Source: Streptomyces parvulus
GTDB lineage: Bacteria; Actinomycetota; Actinomycetes; Streptomycetales; Streptomycetaceae
Direction: 5' to 3'
Assembly: GCF_014648855.1 (NCBI RefSeq)
Contig: NZ_BMRX01000011.1
Coordinates: forward strand, 248,001 to 312,000
DNA length: 64,000 bases
Part shown: one piece after another, positions 27,392 through 35,567 of the stretch
How the letters are laid out: each line of letters opens with the position of its first letter
Numbering within the stretch: position 1 is the first letter of the stretch
The notes under the pieces: generated by a model
What the model was told of the DNA's origin: nothing
Database searches by the model: none
The model's input: the letters and a program-made list of their open reading frames with translations, nothing else
Position numbers and translations under genes: made by a program

Positions 27392-30295
27392 TCAGCTGCA
27401 GCCGCTGGTGGAGCCGCAGCCCTCGCAGATGTAGCAGGAACCGGCCCGCTGCATCTTCGTACCGCAGGAGAAGCAGAGCGGGGCGTCCGCCTGGATGCCC
27501 AGCTGCATCTCCACCAGCTCGGCGCTGGTGTGCGCCTGCTGCGGGGCGGGCTTGGCCGCCTCTGCCTCGGCCTTCGGCGTCGCGACGGCCTTCAGCTCCT
27601 GGGCGAGCGGCGCGGACTGCGCCAGGCCCTCGACGTCGACCTCGTCGTCCGAGGGCTCGTACGACCCCGTCTCCAGGTGACGCTGGCGCTCCTCGGCGGA
27701 GTGGATGCCGAGGGCGGAGCGCGTCTCGAAGGGCAGGAAGTCCAGCGCCAGGCGGCGGAAGATGTAGTCGACGATCGACTGCGCCATCCGCACGTCCGGG
27801 TCGTCCGTCATGCCGGCCGGCTCGAAGCGCATGTTGGTGAACTTCGAGACGTACGTCTCCAGCGGCACCCCGTACTGGAGGCCGACGGAGACCGCGATGG
27901 AGAAGGCGTCCATCATGCCCGCGAGGGTCGAGCCCTGCTTGGACATCTTCAGGAAGACCTCGCCCAGGCCGTCGTCCGGGTAGGAGTTGGCAGTCATGTA
28001 GCCCTCGGCGCCGCCGACCGTGAAGGAGGTGGTGATGCCGGGACGCCCCTTCGGCAGACGCTTGCGGACCGGGCGGTACTCGATGACCTTCTCGACGGTC
28101 TCGCGGATCGCCGCCTCCGTCTTGTCCGCGACGGCGTCGGTCTCGGTCTTCTCCTTCTCCTTGGTCTTGGCGGAGAGGGGCTGGCCGACCTTGCAGTTGT
28201 CGCGGTAGATGGCGAGCGCCTTGACGCCCATGCGCCAGGCCTCGAAGTAGACCTCCTCGACGTCCTCGACGGTCGCCGACTCGGGCAGGTTCACCGTCTT
28301 GGAGAGCGCGCCGGAGATCCACGGCTGGATGGCCGCCATCATGCGGACGTGGCCCATCGCGGAGATGGAGCGCTCGCCCATGGCGCAGTCGAACACCTCG
28401 TAGTGCTCGTGCGCGAGACCGGGGGCGTCGATCACATTGCCGTTCTCGGCGATGTGGGCGACGATCGCCTCGATCTGCTCCTCCTGGTAGCCCAGGCGGC
28501 GCAGGGCCTGCGGGACGGTGCCGTTGACGATCTGCATCGAGCCGCCGCCGACCAGCTTCTTGAACTTGACCAGCGCGAGGTCGGGCTCCAGGCCGGTGGT
28601 GTCGCAGGACATCGCCAGGCCGATGGTGCCGGTCGGGGCGATGACGGACGCCTGGGAGTTACGGAAACCGTTCTTCTCGCCGAGGCGCAGCACGTCCTGC
28701 CAAGCCTCGGTGGCGGCGGCCCAGATCGGCGTGTCGAGGTCGTCCATGCGGACGGCCTTGCCGTTCTCGTCGGAGTGCTGCTTCATGACCCGCAGGTGCG
28801 GCTCGGCGTTGCGGGCGTAGCCGTCGTACGGGCCGACGATCGCGGCCAGCTCGGCGGAGCGGCGGTACGACGTGCCGGTCATCAGGGAGGTGATGGCACC
28901 GGCCAGGGCGCGGCCGCCGTCGGAGTCGTACGCGTGGCCGGTCGCCATCAGCAGGGCGCCGAGGTTGGCGTAGCCGATGCCGAGCTGGCGGAAGGCGCGG
29001 GTGTTCTCGCCGATCTTCTGGGTCGGGAAGTCCGCGAAGCAGATGGAGATGTCCATCGCGGTGATGACCAGCTCGACGACCTTGGAGAAGCGCTCGGCGT
29101 CGAAGGACTGGTTGCCCTTGCCGTCGTCCTTCAGGAACTTCATCAGGTTCAGCGAGGCGAGGTTGCAGGACGTGTTGTCCAGGTGCATGTACTCGCTGCA
29201 CGGGTTCGAGCCGTTGATGCGGCCCGACTCCGGGCACGTGTGCCACTGGTTGATGGTGTCGTCGTACTGGATGCCCGGGTCGGCGCAGGCCCAGGCGGCC
29301 TCGGCCATCTTGCGGAAGAGCGACTTGGCGTCGACCTCCTCGATGACCTCACCGGTCATGCGGGACGTCAGGCCGAACTTGCCGCCGTCCTGGACGGCCT
29401 TCATGAACGTGTCGTTCACGCGGACCGAGTTGTTGGCGTTCTGGTACTGGACGGACGTGATGTCGTCGCCGCCCAGGTCCATGTCGAAGCCCGCGTCGCG
29501 CAGGGCGCGGATCTTCTCCTCTTCCTTCACCTTGGTCTGGATGAAGTCCTCGATGTCGGGGTGGTCGACGTCGAGGATGACCATCTTGGCGGCACGGCGG
29601 GTGGCACCGCCCGACTTGATGGTGCCGGCGGAGGCGTCGGCGCCGCGCATGAAGGAGACCGGTCCCGAGGCGTTGCCGCCGGAGGAGAGGAGTTCCTTCG
29701 AGGAGCGGATCCGGGAGAGGTTCAGGCCGGCGCCCGAGCCGCCCTTGAAGATCATGCCCTCTTCCTTGTACCAGTCGAGGATCGACTCCATGGAGTCGTC
29801 GACGGACAGGATGAAGCAGGCGGAGACCTGCTGCGGCTGGGGCGTGCCCACGTTGAACCACACGGGGCTGTTGAAGCTGAAGATCTGGTGCAGGAGGGCG
29901 TAGGCCAGCTCGTGCTCGAAGATCTCGGCGTCGGCGGGCGAGGCGAAGTACTTGTGGTCCTCACCGGCCTTCCGGTACGTCTTCACGATGCGGTCGATGA
30001 GCTGCTTGAGGCTCACCTCGCGCTGCGGGGTGCCGACGGCACCGCGGAAGTACTTGCTGGTGACGATGTTGACCGCGTTCACCGACCAGAACTCGGGGAA
30101 CTCGACGCCACGCTGCTCGAAGTTGACCGAGCCGTCGCGCCAGTTGGTCATGACGACGTCACGACGCTCCCAGGCCACCTCGTCGTAGGGGTGGACGCCG
30201 GGAGTGGTGTGGACGCGCTCGACGCGGAGTCCCTTGCCCGCCTTGGTGGCCTTGGCGCGGGAACTCCGTGCCGGACCGCTCGCCGTCTCTGTCAT
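27392..30295 (-). CDS. nrdJ: Adenosylcobalamin-dependent (class II) ribonucleotide reductase
   Basis: Reduces ribonucleotides to deoxyribonucleotides using coenzyme B12, independent of oxygen. The 967 residues start at ATG 30295 with GGGAGG upstream. Markers are FNSPVWFNVG, FKGGSGAGLNLSRIRSS, the substrate-site NGSNPCSEYMHLDNTSCNLASL, ASVIAPTGTIGLAMSCDTTG, and a C-terminal redox/zinc tail CFSCGTKM...CYICEGCG. It lies 166 bases downstream of nrdR on the same strand. Streptomyces also has an oxygen-dependent class Ia enzyme elsewhere, and NrdR represses both sets. Confidence 0.97.
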   Translation of the reverse strand: MTETASGPARSSRAKATKAGKGLRVERVHTTPGVHPYDEVAWERRDVVMTNWRDGSVNFEQRGVEFPEFWSVNAVNIVTSKYFRGAVGTPQREVSLKQLIDRIVKTYRKAGEDHKYFASPADAEIFEHELAYALLHQIFSFNSPVWFNVGTPQPQQVSACFILSVDDSMESILDWYKEEGMIFKGGSGAGLNLSRIRSSKELLSSGGNASGPVSFMRGADASAGTIKSGGATRRAAKMVILDVDHPDIEDFIQTKVKEEEKIRALRDAGFDMDLGGDDITSVQYQNANNSVRVNDTFMKAVQDGGKFGLTSRMTGEVIEEVDAKSLFRKMAEAAWACADPGIQYDDTINQWHTCPESGRINGSNPCSEYMHLDNTSCNLASLNLMKFLKDDGKGNQSFDAERFSKVVELVITAMDISICFADFPTQKIGENTRAFRQLGIGYANLGALLMATGHAYDSDGGRALAGAITSLMTGTSYRRSAELAAIVGPYDGYARNAEPHLRVMKQHSDENGKAVRMDDLDTPIWAAATEAWQDVLRLGEKNGFRNSQASVIAPTGTIGLAMSCDTTGLEPDLALVKFKKLVGGGSMQIVNGTVPQALRRLGYQEEQIEAIVAHIAENGNVIDAPGLAHEHYEVFDCAMGERSISAMGHVRMMAAIQPWISGALSKTVNLPESATVEDVEEVYFEAWRMGVKALAIYRDNCKVGQPLSAKTKEKEKTETDAVADKTEAAIRETVEKVIEYRPVRKRLPKGRPGITTSFTVGGAEGYMTANSYPDDGLGEVFLKMSKQGSTLAGMMDAFSIAVSVGLQYGVPLETYVSKFTNMRFEPAGMTDDPDVRMAQSIVDYIFRRLALDFLPFETRSALGIHSAEERQRHLETGSYEPSDDEVDVEGLAQSAPLAQELKAVATPKAEAEAAKPAPQQAHTSAELVEMQLGIQADAPLCFSCGTKMQRAGSCYICEGCGSTSGCS

Positions 30296-30461
30296 GCCGC
30301 CTCCCTGTACGGGCGAAAACGCCCTGAAGTGCCACGTTTGTTCCCATGGCACGGTGTTTCTGTCTGGTGCCGCGGACATCTCTCACTGCGTCCGCGACAG
30401 GTCTTGGTGGCTCGCCGCCGTCCGGCCGGGCCCGGGCGCCGAGGCCGGGTCCGGCCGCCGG

Positions 30462-31019
30462 TCAGTCGGCGGCGCCGGCGGGCTCGGGGACCTGTGCCGC
30501 CCCCGCGGACCCGCGTTCGTTTCCTGCGTCCCGGCTCCCCTCGACGGCCCCGTCGCCGTCGTCGCCGGGATTCCCCGTCGCCTCCCTGAGCTCCGCGATC
30601 GCGGCCTCGAAGTCGTCGAGCGAATTGAACGCCCGGTAGACGGAGGCGAATCGCAGATAGGCGACGAGGTCGAGCTCCTGCAACGGGCCGAGTATGGCCA
30701 GGCCCACGTCGTGGGTGGTCAGCTCGGCGCTTCCGGTGGCCCGCACCGCCTCCTCGACCCGCTGGCCGAGCTGGGCGAGGGCGTCCTCGGTGACGGGGCG
30801 GCCCTGGCAGGCCTTGCGCACACCGTTGATGATCTTCGTCCGGCTGAACGGTTCGGTGACCCCGGACCGCTTCACCACCATCAGCGAGCACGTCTCGACG
30901 GTCGTGAACCGGCGGGAACAGTCGGGGCACTGGCGGCGCCTGCGGATCGACGTGCCGTCGTCGGTCGTACGGCTGTCGACGACGCGACTGTCGGGGTGCC
31001 GGCAGAAGGGACAGTGCAT
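30462..31019 (-). CDS. nrdR: Ribonucleotide reductase repressor NrdR
   Basis: A 185-residue ATP/dATP-sensing repressor of ribonucleotide reductase genes. The N-terminal zinc ribbon is MHCPFC...RQCPDC (Cys3, 6, 31, 34), followed by an arginine-rich DNA-binding stretch. The ATP-cone (about residues 49-139) contains [16 protein letters not shown] and [11 protein letters not shown]. An acidic, Gly-rich tail of about 40 residues exceeds the usual 150-residue length. Two NrdR boxes upstream (31129-31172) imply autoregulation and control of nrdJ. Confidence 0.97.
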   Translation of the reverse strand: MHCPFCRHPDSRVVDSRTTDDGTSIRRRRQCPDCSRRFTTVETCSLMVVKRSGVTEPFSRTKIINGVRKACQGRPVTEDALAQLGQRVEEAVRATGSAELTTHDVGLAILGPLQELDLVAYLRFASVYRAFNSLDDFEAAIAELREATGNPGDDGDGAVEGSRDAGNERGSAGAAQVPEPAGAAD

Positions 31020-31128
31020 GGCTTCCGAACCCTCCTCACAGCAGACTCAATAGCCTCGAAAGAGCACTCAGGCCCCTCGAAGCAGCCCCCAGCATAGGCG
31101 ATCTCGGCGGACCCGAAGACCCGGGGGA

Positions 31129-31141
31129 CCACAACTTGTGG
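31129..31141. promoter_or_regulatory. NrdR box 1
   Basis: ccacaacttgtgg is an odd-length perfect palindrome matching the core of the NrdR box consensus. It starts exactly 31 bases from box 2, the three-turn spacing typical of paired NrdR boxes, and lies 110 bases upstream of the nrdR start. Confidence 0.85.
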
Positions 31142-31159
31142 GCTGCTCGTGCAATCCAA

Positions 31160-31172
31160 CCACTAGATGTGG
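31160..31172. promoter_or_regulatory. NrdR box 2
   Basis: ccactagatgtgg is the second, slightly imperfect NrdR box, with outer ccac/gtgg arms conserved. The pair places the nrdRJ promoter between and across the boxes, consistent with repression when dATP is high. Confidence 0.82.
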
Positions 31173-31584
31173 GGATTGGCGCATACAAACACGCCTCGCA
31201 AGCAAGTCGTCTCCGTACGCACAGGTCCGCGCGGCGGCGTCGGCGTGTCGCGCACCCGCGCACCCGGTCGCGACACGCGCACGGGCGACAGCGGAGCGCA
31301 CGCACACGGCCCCGCACCCCGGCACCCGGACGGCCGTATCGCCCATGCGCATGCGGAGATAGCGTGGGCGCGTCGCGGAGGGGAGGTGGGACTACCGCAA
31401 CAGATGAGAACAGATGACAATCCCACCCCGTCGAACGGGCTGCCGGATGGCAGACTGGGGCGACATCCCCGAGGTTGTCACCACGGCGGTGAAGAGTACA
31501 GCAATGTGCGCTTTTGTCCGCCGGGCGTCACGGTAGCCATACACCCAGACATGCAGTACGAGCGAGCGATTCGCGTTTTTTCAC
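31173..31584. other. Long nrdR-lexA divergent intergenic region
   Basis: No gene is supported in about 400 bases. It holds a perfect 10-bp hairpin (31243-31252 with 31269-31278, arm gcgtgtcgcg) and two copies of aacagatga ten bases apart (31399-31407 and 31409-31417). Part of this must be promoter sequence for lexA or nrdR. The remainder is GC-rich and shows no convincing coding frame; a small RNA is possible but unsupported. Confidence 0.4.
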
Positions 31585-31600
31585 TCGAACGTGTGTTTGG
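31585..31600. promoter_or_regulatory. LexA (SOS) box upstream of lexA
   Basis: tcgaacgtgtgtttgg matches the actinobacterial LexA consensus (TCGAAC-N4-GTTCGA) with the left half-site intact and the right half slightly degenerate. It lies 59 bases upstream of the lexA GTG, consistent with autorepression. Confidence 0.85.
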
Positions 31601-31659
31601 CGCAACCTTTCGAAAGCTACTACCGTTGTGCAGCAGGGAGACCATCGAGAGGGGCCGAC

Positions 31660-32439
31660 GTGACCACCACCGCCGACAGTGCCACCATCACTGCCCAGGA
31701 CCGCCCCCAGGGCCGACCTGAGCCGGTGCACGCGACGAGCGACGCCGCGAATCCCGAGGGGCACAAGCGCTCCCTGCCGGGCCGACCTCCCGGCATCCGG
31801 GCGGACAGCTCCGGACTCACCGACCGGCAGCGCCGGGTGATCGAGGTCATCCGCGACTCCGTGCAGCGCCGGGGGTACCCGCCGTCGATGCGGGAGATCG
31901 GGCAGGCCGTCGGCCTCTCCAGCACCTCCTCCGTCGCGCACCAGCTGATGGCGCTGGAGCGCAAGGGCTTCCTTCGCCGCGACCCGCACCGCCCGCGCGC
32001 CTACGAGGTGCGCGGCTCCGACCAGGCCGCCACCGTGCAGCCCACGGACACCGCCGGGAAGCCCGCCGCTTCGTACGTCCCCCTCGTCGGCCGGATCGCC
32101 GCCGGTGGTCCGATCCTCGCCGAGGAGTCGGTCGAGGACGTCTTCCCGCTCCCCCGGCAGCTGGTCGGCGACGGCGAGCTGTTCGTGCTCAAGGTCGTCG
32201 GCGACTCGATGATCGAGGCCGCGATCTGCGACGGCGACTGGGTCACGGTGCGCCGCCAGCCGGTCGCCGAGAACGGCGACATCGTCGCCGCGATGCTCGA
32301 GGGCGAGGCCACCGTCAAGCGCTTCAAGCGCGAGGACGGCCACGTCTGGCTGCTCCCGCACAACTCGGCCTACGAGCCGATCCCCGGTGACGACGCGACC
32401 ATCCTCGGCAAGGTGGTGGCCGTACTGCGCCGCGTCTGA
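31660..32439 (+). CDS. lexA: SOS repressor LexA
   Basis: Represses DNA-damage genes and self-cleaves when RecA filaments form. The 259 residues start at GTG 31660 with GAGAGGGG upstream. An N-terminal extension precedes the winged helix ([20 protein letters not shown] then [22 protein letters not shown]). The peptidase domain has the scissile Ala148-Gly149 bond in RIAAGGPIL, the nucleophile Ser183 in [11 protein letters not shown] and Lys220 in [10 protein letters not shown] LexA box precedes it and a terminator follows. Confidence 0.97.
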   Translation: MTTTADSATITAQDRPQGRPEPVHATSDAANPEGHKRSLPGRPPGIRADSSGLTDRQRRVIEVIRDSVQRRGYPPSMREIGQAVGLSSTSSVAHQLMALERKGFLRRDPHRPRAYEVRGSDQAATVQPTDTAGKPAASYVPLVGRIAAGGPILAEESVEDVFPLPRQLVGDGELFVLKVVGDSMIEAAICDGDWVTVRRQPVAENGDIVAAMLEGEATVKRFKREDGHVWLLPHNSAYEPIPGDDATILGKVVAVLRRV

Positions 32440-32487
32440 GCGCCACGGCGGGCGGGCACACCGGGACGGTGGCCCGCCGACCCGACC

Positions 32488-32521
32488 GGGCCCCGGAACC
32501 TCTGCGCCGGTTCCGGGGCCC
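32488..32521. terminator. Terminator between convergent lexA and dinG-type genes
   Basis: A perfect 13-bp inverted repeat (32488-32500 and 32509-32521, arm gggccccggaacc) with an eight-base loop lies 48 bases after lexA and about 75 bases beyond the helicase stop. It suits both directions. Confidence 0.8.
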
Positions 32522-32596
32522 TGCGCTGTGCGGAGCCCCGCCCGGCGCGGCCGCTCCTCGGAGGCCCAGGCCGAGGGAGCCATCGCCCCGGAGACC

Positions 32597-34576
32597 TCAG
32601 GAGGCGTCTTCCGTCTCCCGTGCCTTCGCGTCGATGGCGGCCAGGGAGCGGCGGACCTGATTGCGGTCGGTGGTGAACCAGAAGTCGGGCAGGGACGCCT
32701 TCAGATAGCTGCCGTAGCGGGCCGTCGCCAGCCGCTGATCCAGTACGGCGACCACCCCGCGGTCGCCCGAGGCCCGCACGAGCCGGCCCGCGCCCTGCGC
32801 CATCAGCAGGGCGGCGTGCGTGGCCGCGACGGCCATGAAGCCGTTCCCCCCGGCCTCCTCCACCGCCTTCTGGCGCGCGCTCATCAGCGGGTCGTCCGGA
32901 CGCGGGAAGGGGATCTTGTCCATCACGACCAGCTGGCAGCTCGGCCCGGGAACGTCGACGCCCTGCCACAGCGACAGCGTGCCGAAGAGGCAGGTCGCGG
33001 GGTCGGCCGCGAAGTTCTTGATCAGCTCGCCCAGGGTCTCCTCGCCCTGGAGGAGGATCGGGTACTCCGGGATGCGCGAGCGCAGCTCCTCGGCGGCCAG
33101 CTGGGCCGCGCGCATCGAGGAGAAGAGCCCCAGGGTGCGGCCGCCCGCGGCCTGGATCAGCTCTGTCAGCTCGTCGAGCATGTCACCGCGGTCGCCGTCG
33201 CGGGCGGGGCGGGCCAGGTGCTTGGCGACGTAGAGGATGCCCTGCTTGCGGTAGTCGAAGGGCGAGCCTACGTCGACGCCCTTCCACTGGGGCACTTCGT
33301 CGCCCTCGGTGCCCTCGGGGGCGAGGCCGAGCGAGGCCCCGACGCCGTTGAAGTCGCCGCCCAGCTTCAGGGTCGCCGAGGTCAGGACGACCGAGCGGTC
33401 GGTGAAGAGCTTCTCGCGCAGCAGGCCCGCGACGGACATCGGGGCGACCCGCAGCGAGGCGCCGAAGCGATCGTGCCGCTCGTACCAGACGACGTCCCAC
33501 TCGGAGCCGTTCGTGATGCGCTCCGCCACGTCGTGCACCGACTCGACGGAGGCCAGGGCCTGCTTGCGGACCGCGTCCTCGTCCTGGACGGACTTGTCGC
33601 GGGTGGCGCCGATGGCGGAGATGACCGTGCGGCAGGCGTCCCGCAGTGCCATCAGCGCGTAGCCGAGGTCCTCCGGGATCTCCTCCAGGCGGCCCGGCAG
33701 CGCCAGCTCCATCAGGCGCTCGAAGCCCTCGGCGGCCGTCTGGAGCTGGTCGGCGGCCTTCTCGTTGGCCAGCTTCGCGGCACGGCGCACCGCCCGGTTG
33801 ACCTGGCCGGGGGTCAGCTCGCCGGTGGCCACGCCGGTGACGCGGGAGACCAGCTCGTGCGCCTCGTCGACGATCAGCACCTCGTGCTGCGGCAGGACGG
33901 GGGCGCCCTCGATGGCGTCGATGGCGAGCAGGGCGTGATTGGTGACGACGACGTCGGAGAGCTTGGCGCGCTCGCGGGCCATCTCGGCGAAGCACTCGGC
34001 GCCGTAGGCGCACTTCGTGGCCCCCAGACACTCCCGCGAGGACACGGAGACCTGCGCCCACGCCCGGTCGGAGACGCCCGGCGTGAGGTTGTCGCGGTCG
34101 CCGGTCTCGGTCTCGTCCGCCCAGTCGCGCATCCGGAGCAGGTCCTGGCCAAGCTTGCTGGTGGGGGCCGCCGCCTCGAACTGGTCGAACAGGCCTTCCT
34201 CCTCGTCCTGCGGGACGCCCTCGTGCAGCCGGTGCAGGCACAGGTAGTTCGACCGGCCCTTGAGCATCGCGAACTCCGGGCGCCGGCGCAGCTGGGGGTG
34301 GAGCGCGTCGACCGTGCGGGGCAGGTCCCGCTCGACCAGCTGGCGCTGGAGGGCCAGCGTCGCGGTGGCGACGACGACCCTCTCCCCGTGCGCCAGCGCG
34401 GGCACCAGGTAGCCGAGCGACTTTCCGGTGCCGGTGCCGGCCTGGACCAGCAGATGGGAGCCGCCGTCGATGGCTTCCTCGACGGCTTCGGCCATGGCCA
34501 CCTGGCCGGGACGCTCCGTGCCGCCGACGGCGGTGACGGCGGCGTGCAGGAGTTCGGGGAGTGAGGGCTTCGTCAT
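32597..34576 (-). CDS. DinG/XPD-family ATP-dependent DNA helicase
   Basis: A 659-residue superfamily 2 5'-3' helicase. Walker A is AGTGTGKS (residues 46-53). The iron-sulphur cluster domain has cysteines in NYLCLHRL and in ECLGATKCAYGAECF. The Walker B DEAH box is VLIVDEAHELVSRV, with late motifs LWQGVDVPG and QGAGRLVRASGDRG. DinG unwinds R-loops and damage intermediates and is SOS-controlled in E. coli. I see no LexA box at its own start, although it is convergent with lexA. Confidence 0.92.
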   Translation of the reverse strand: MTKPSLPELLHAAVTAVGGTERPGQVAMAEAVEEAIDGGSHLLVQAGTGTGKSLGYLVPALAHGERVVVATATLALQRQLVERDLPRTVDALHPQLRRRPEFAMLKGRSNYLCLHRLHEGVPQDEEEGLFDQFEAAAPTSKLGQDLLRMRDWADETETGDRDNLTPGVSDRAWAQVSVSSRECLGATKCAYGAECFAEMARERAKLSDVVVTNHALLAIDAIEGAPVLPQHEVLIVDEAHELVSRVTGVATGELTPGQVNRAVRRAAKLANEKAADQLQTAAEGFERLMELALPGRLEEIPEDLGYALMALRDACRTVISAIGATRDKSVQDEDAVRKQALASVESVHDVAERITNGSEWDVVWYERHDRFGASLRVAPMSVAGLLREKLFTDRSVVLTSATLKLGGDFNGVGASLGLAPEGTEGDEVPQWKGVDVGSPFDYRKQGILYVAKHLARPARDGDRGDMLDELTELIQAAGGRTLGLFSSMRAAQLAAEELRSRIPEYPILLQGEETLGELIKNFAADPATCLFGTLSLWQGVDVPGPSCQLVVMDKIPFPRPDDPLMSARQKAVEEAGGNGFMAVAATHAALLMAQGAGRLVRASGDRGVVAVLDQRLATARYGSYLKASLPDFWFTTDRNQVRRSLAAIDAKARETEDAS

Positions 34577-34832
34577 AGCGCGACCACCCTACGACCCGGC
34601 ACTGACAATCGGGCGGGCAAGGCGGGTTCGAGGGACCGCTGGGGCGGGAGGGGCGAGGCGAGGGGCCGGCGGGCCGGGTGGGGCAAGGGAGTCTCCGGGG
34701 CGGAACGGCGACCCGCGACGCGGATCCGGTCGGTGAACGGGTCGGTGAACGGCGTGGAGTGCGCGGCCCTCGGGGTGCGGTGTGCGGGCAAGACGGCCGC
34801 CCGCGCGGGCAGCGGCCCGCCGCACTCCGCGG
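34577..34832. repeat. Intergenic region with a 12-bp tandem duplication
   Basis: gtcggtgaacgg occurs twice head-to-tail (34729-34740 and 34741-34752) in the 256-base gap between the siderophore acyltransferase stop and the helicase start. No hairpin strong enough to be a terminator and no gene were seen. The gap must also contain the helicase promoter. Confidence 0.55.
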
Positions 34833-35567
34833 TCACGTACGCGGCGCCCGCTCGCGGACCATGAGGGCGGCCCGCTTGCTGGGCAGGTCGACCTCCGCGG
34901 CGTACCGGTACCCGGCGGCGCGGAACGCCGCGACGGAGGGGGCGTTGCGTACGTCGGGTTCGGCGAGAAGCCGGGTGCAGGCGGGCCGGGAGGAGAGGAC
35001 CAGGTCGGTGACGGCGCGGATCAGCACGGTCCCGAGGCCCTGCCCGCGGTCGGCGTCCTCGCCGATCAGGAGGTGGAGGCCGGTGTCCTGCGGCCGGACG
35101 GGACAGTACCGGGCCAAGGGGTCGAGGTCGGCCCGGTAGATCTCCCAGTAGCTCATCGGGGCCCCGTCGAGCAGTCCGAGGCAGGGGACGCTGCGGCCGT
35201 CTCCGGTGAGCTGGGCCTTGACGTGGTCCTCCGTCACGCTCGGCGGTCCGGTCAGCTCCCAGTAGGCGGCGACGGCGGGGTCGTTCATCCAGCGGGCGAT
35301 GAGTGGAAGGTCCCGGTCGAGGTCCACGGGCGCCAGGTGGAACACGCCCACGGGGGTGTCGGCCGGGCCCCAGTCGGCGACCCGGCCGAGCAGGCCGTCC
35401 CCGCCGGTGCCGGGGTCGTTCCCCGCGCTGCCGTAGAGGGCGATGAACTCCGCGGGCAGGTGCAGGTCGAGGGTGTCGTCGGCACTCGCGTCGGTGGAAG
35501 CCAAGGGTTCGCTCTTTCGGGACGGAGGGGTGGGCGGGCCGGGGTCGGGAGCGGGCCGGTCAGGCAC
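34833..35567 (-). CDS. Siderophore biosynthesis GNAT acyltransferase (IucB/RhbD-like)
   Basis: A 244-residue acyltransferase. The N-terminal part is Pro/Ser-rich, then a siderophore-type GNAT domain (VGVFHLAPVDLDRDLPLIARWMNDPAVAAYWEL) followed by the CoA-binding LIGEDADRGQGLGTVLIRA and NAPSVAAFRAAGYRY. Proteins of this group acylate hydroxylamine or amine groups of siderophore precursors. The GTG at 35567 overlaps the synthetase stop by eight bases; an internal TTG with GAAAGAG upstream (MASTDASADD...) is another possible start. It is the last gene of the three-gene operon. Confidence 0.88.
   Translation of the reverse strand: MPDRPAPDPGPPTPPSRKSEPLASTDASADDTLDLHLPAEFIALYGSAGNDPGTGGDGLLGRVADWGPADTPVGVFHLAPVDLDRDLPLIARWMNDPAVAAYWELTGPPSVTEDHVKAQLTGDGRSVPCLGLLDGAPMSYWEIYRADLDPLARYCPVRPQDTGLHLLIGEDADRGQGLGTVLIRAVTDLVLSSRPACTRLLAEPDVRNAPSVAAFRAAGYRYAAEVDLPSKRAALMVRERAPRT

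Noticed and set aside
26249-30589. Very long open frame on the plus strand opposite nrdJ
   Set aside because: It is the antisense shadow of nrdJ and its neighbour in high-GC DNA. The translation is His/Gly/Arg/Asp-rich with no family motifs, and the opposite strand encodes an unmistakable ribonucleotide reductase.
30296-31128. Cobalamin riboswitch before nrdJ or nrdR
   Set aside because: Expected because nrdJ is B12-dependent and riboswitches exist for the class I nrd operon in Streptomyces, but I could not find the conserved B12-box or its pairing partner. NrdR boxes explain the control better.
34540-34832. LexA box for the DinG-type helicase
   Set aside because: No GAAC-N4-GTTC-like element lies near its start, so SOS control is not claimed.
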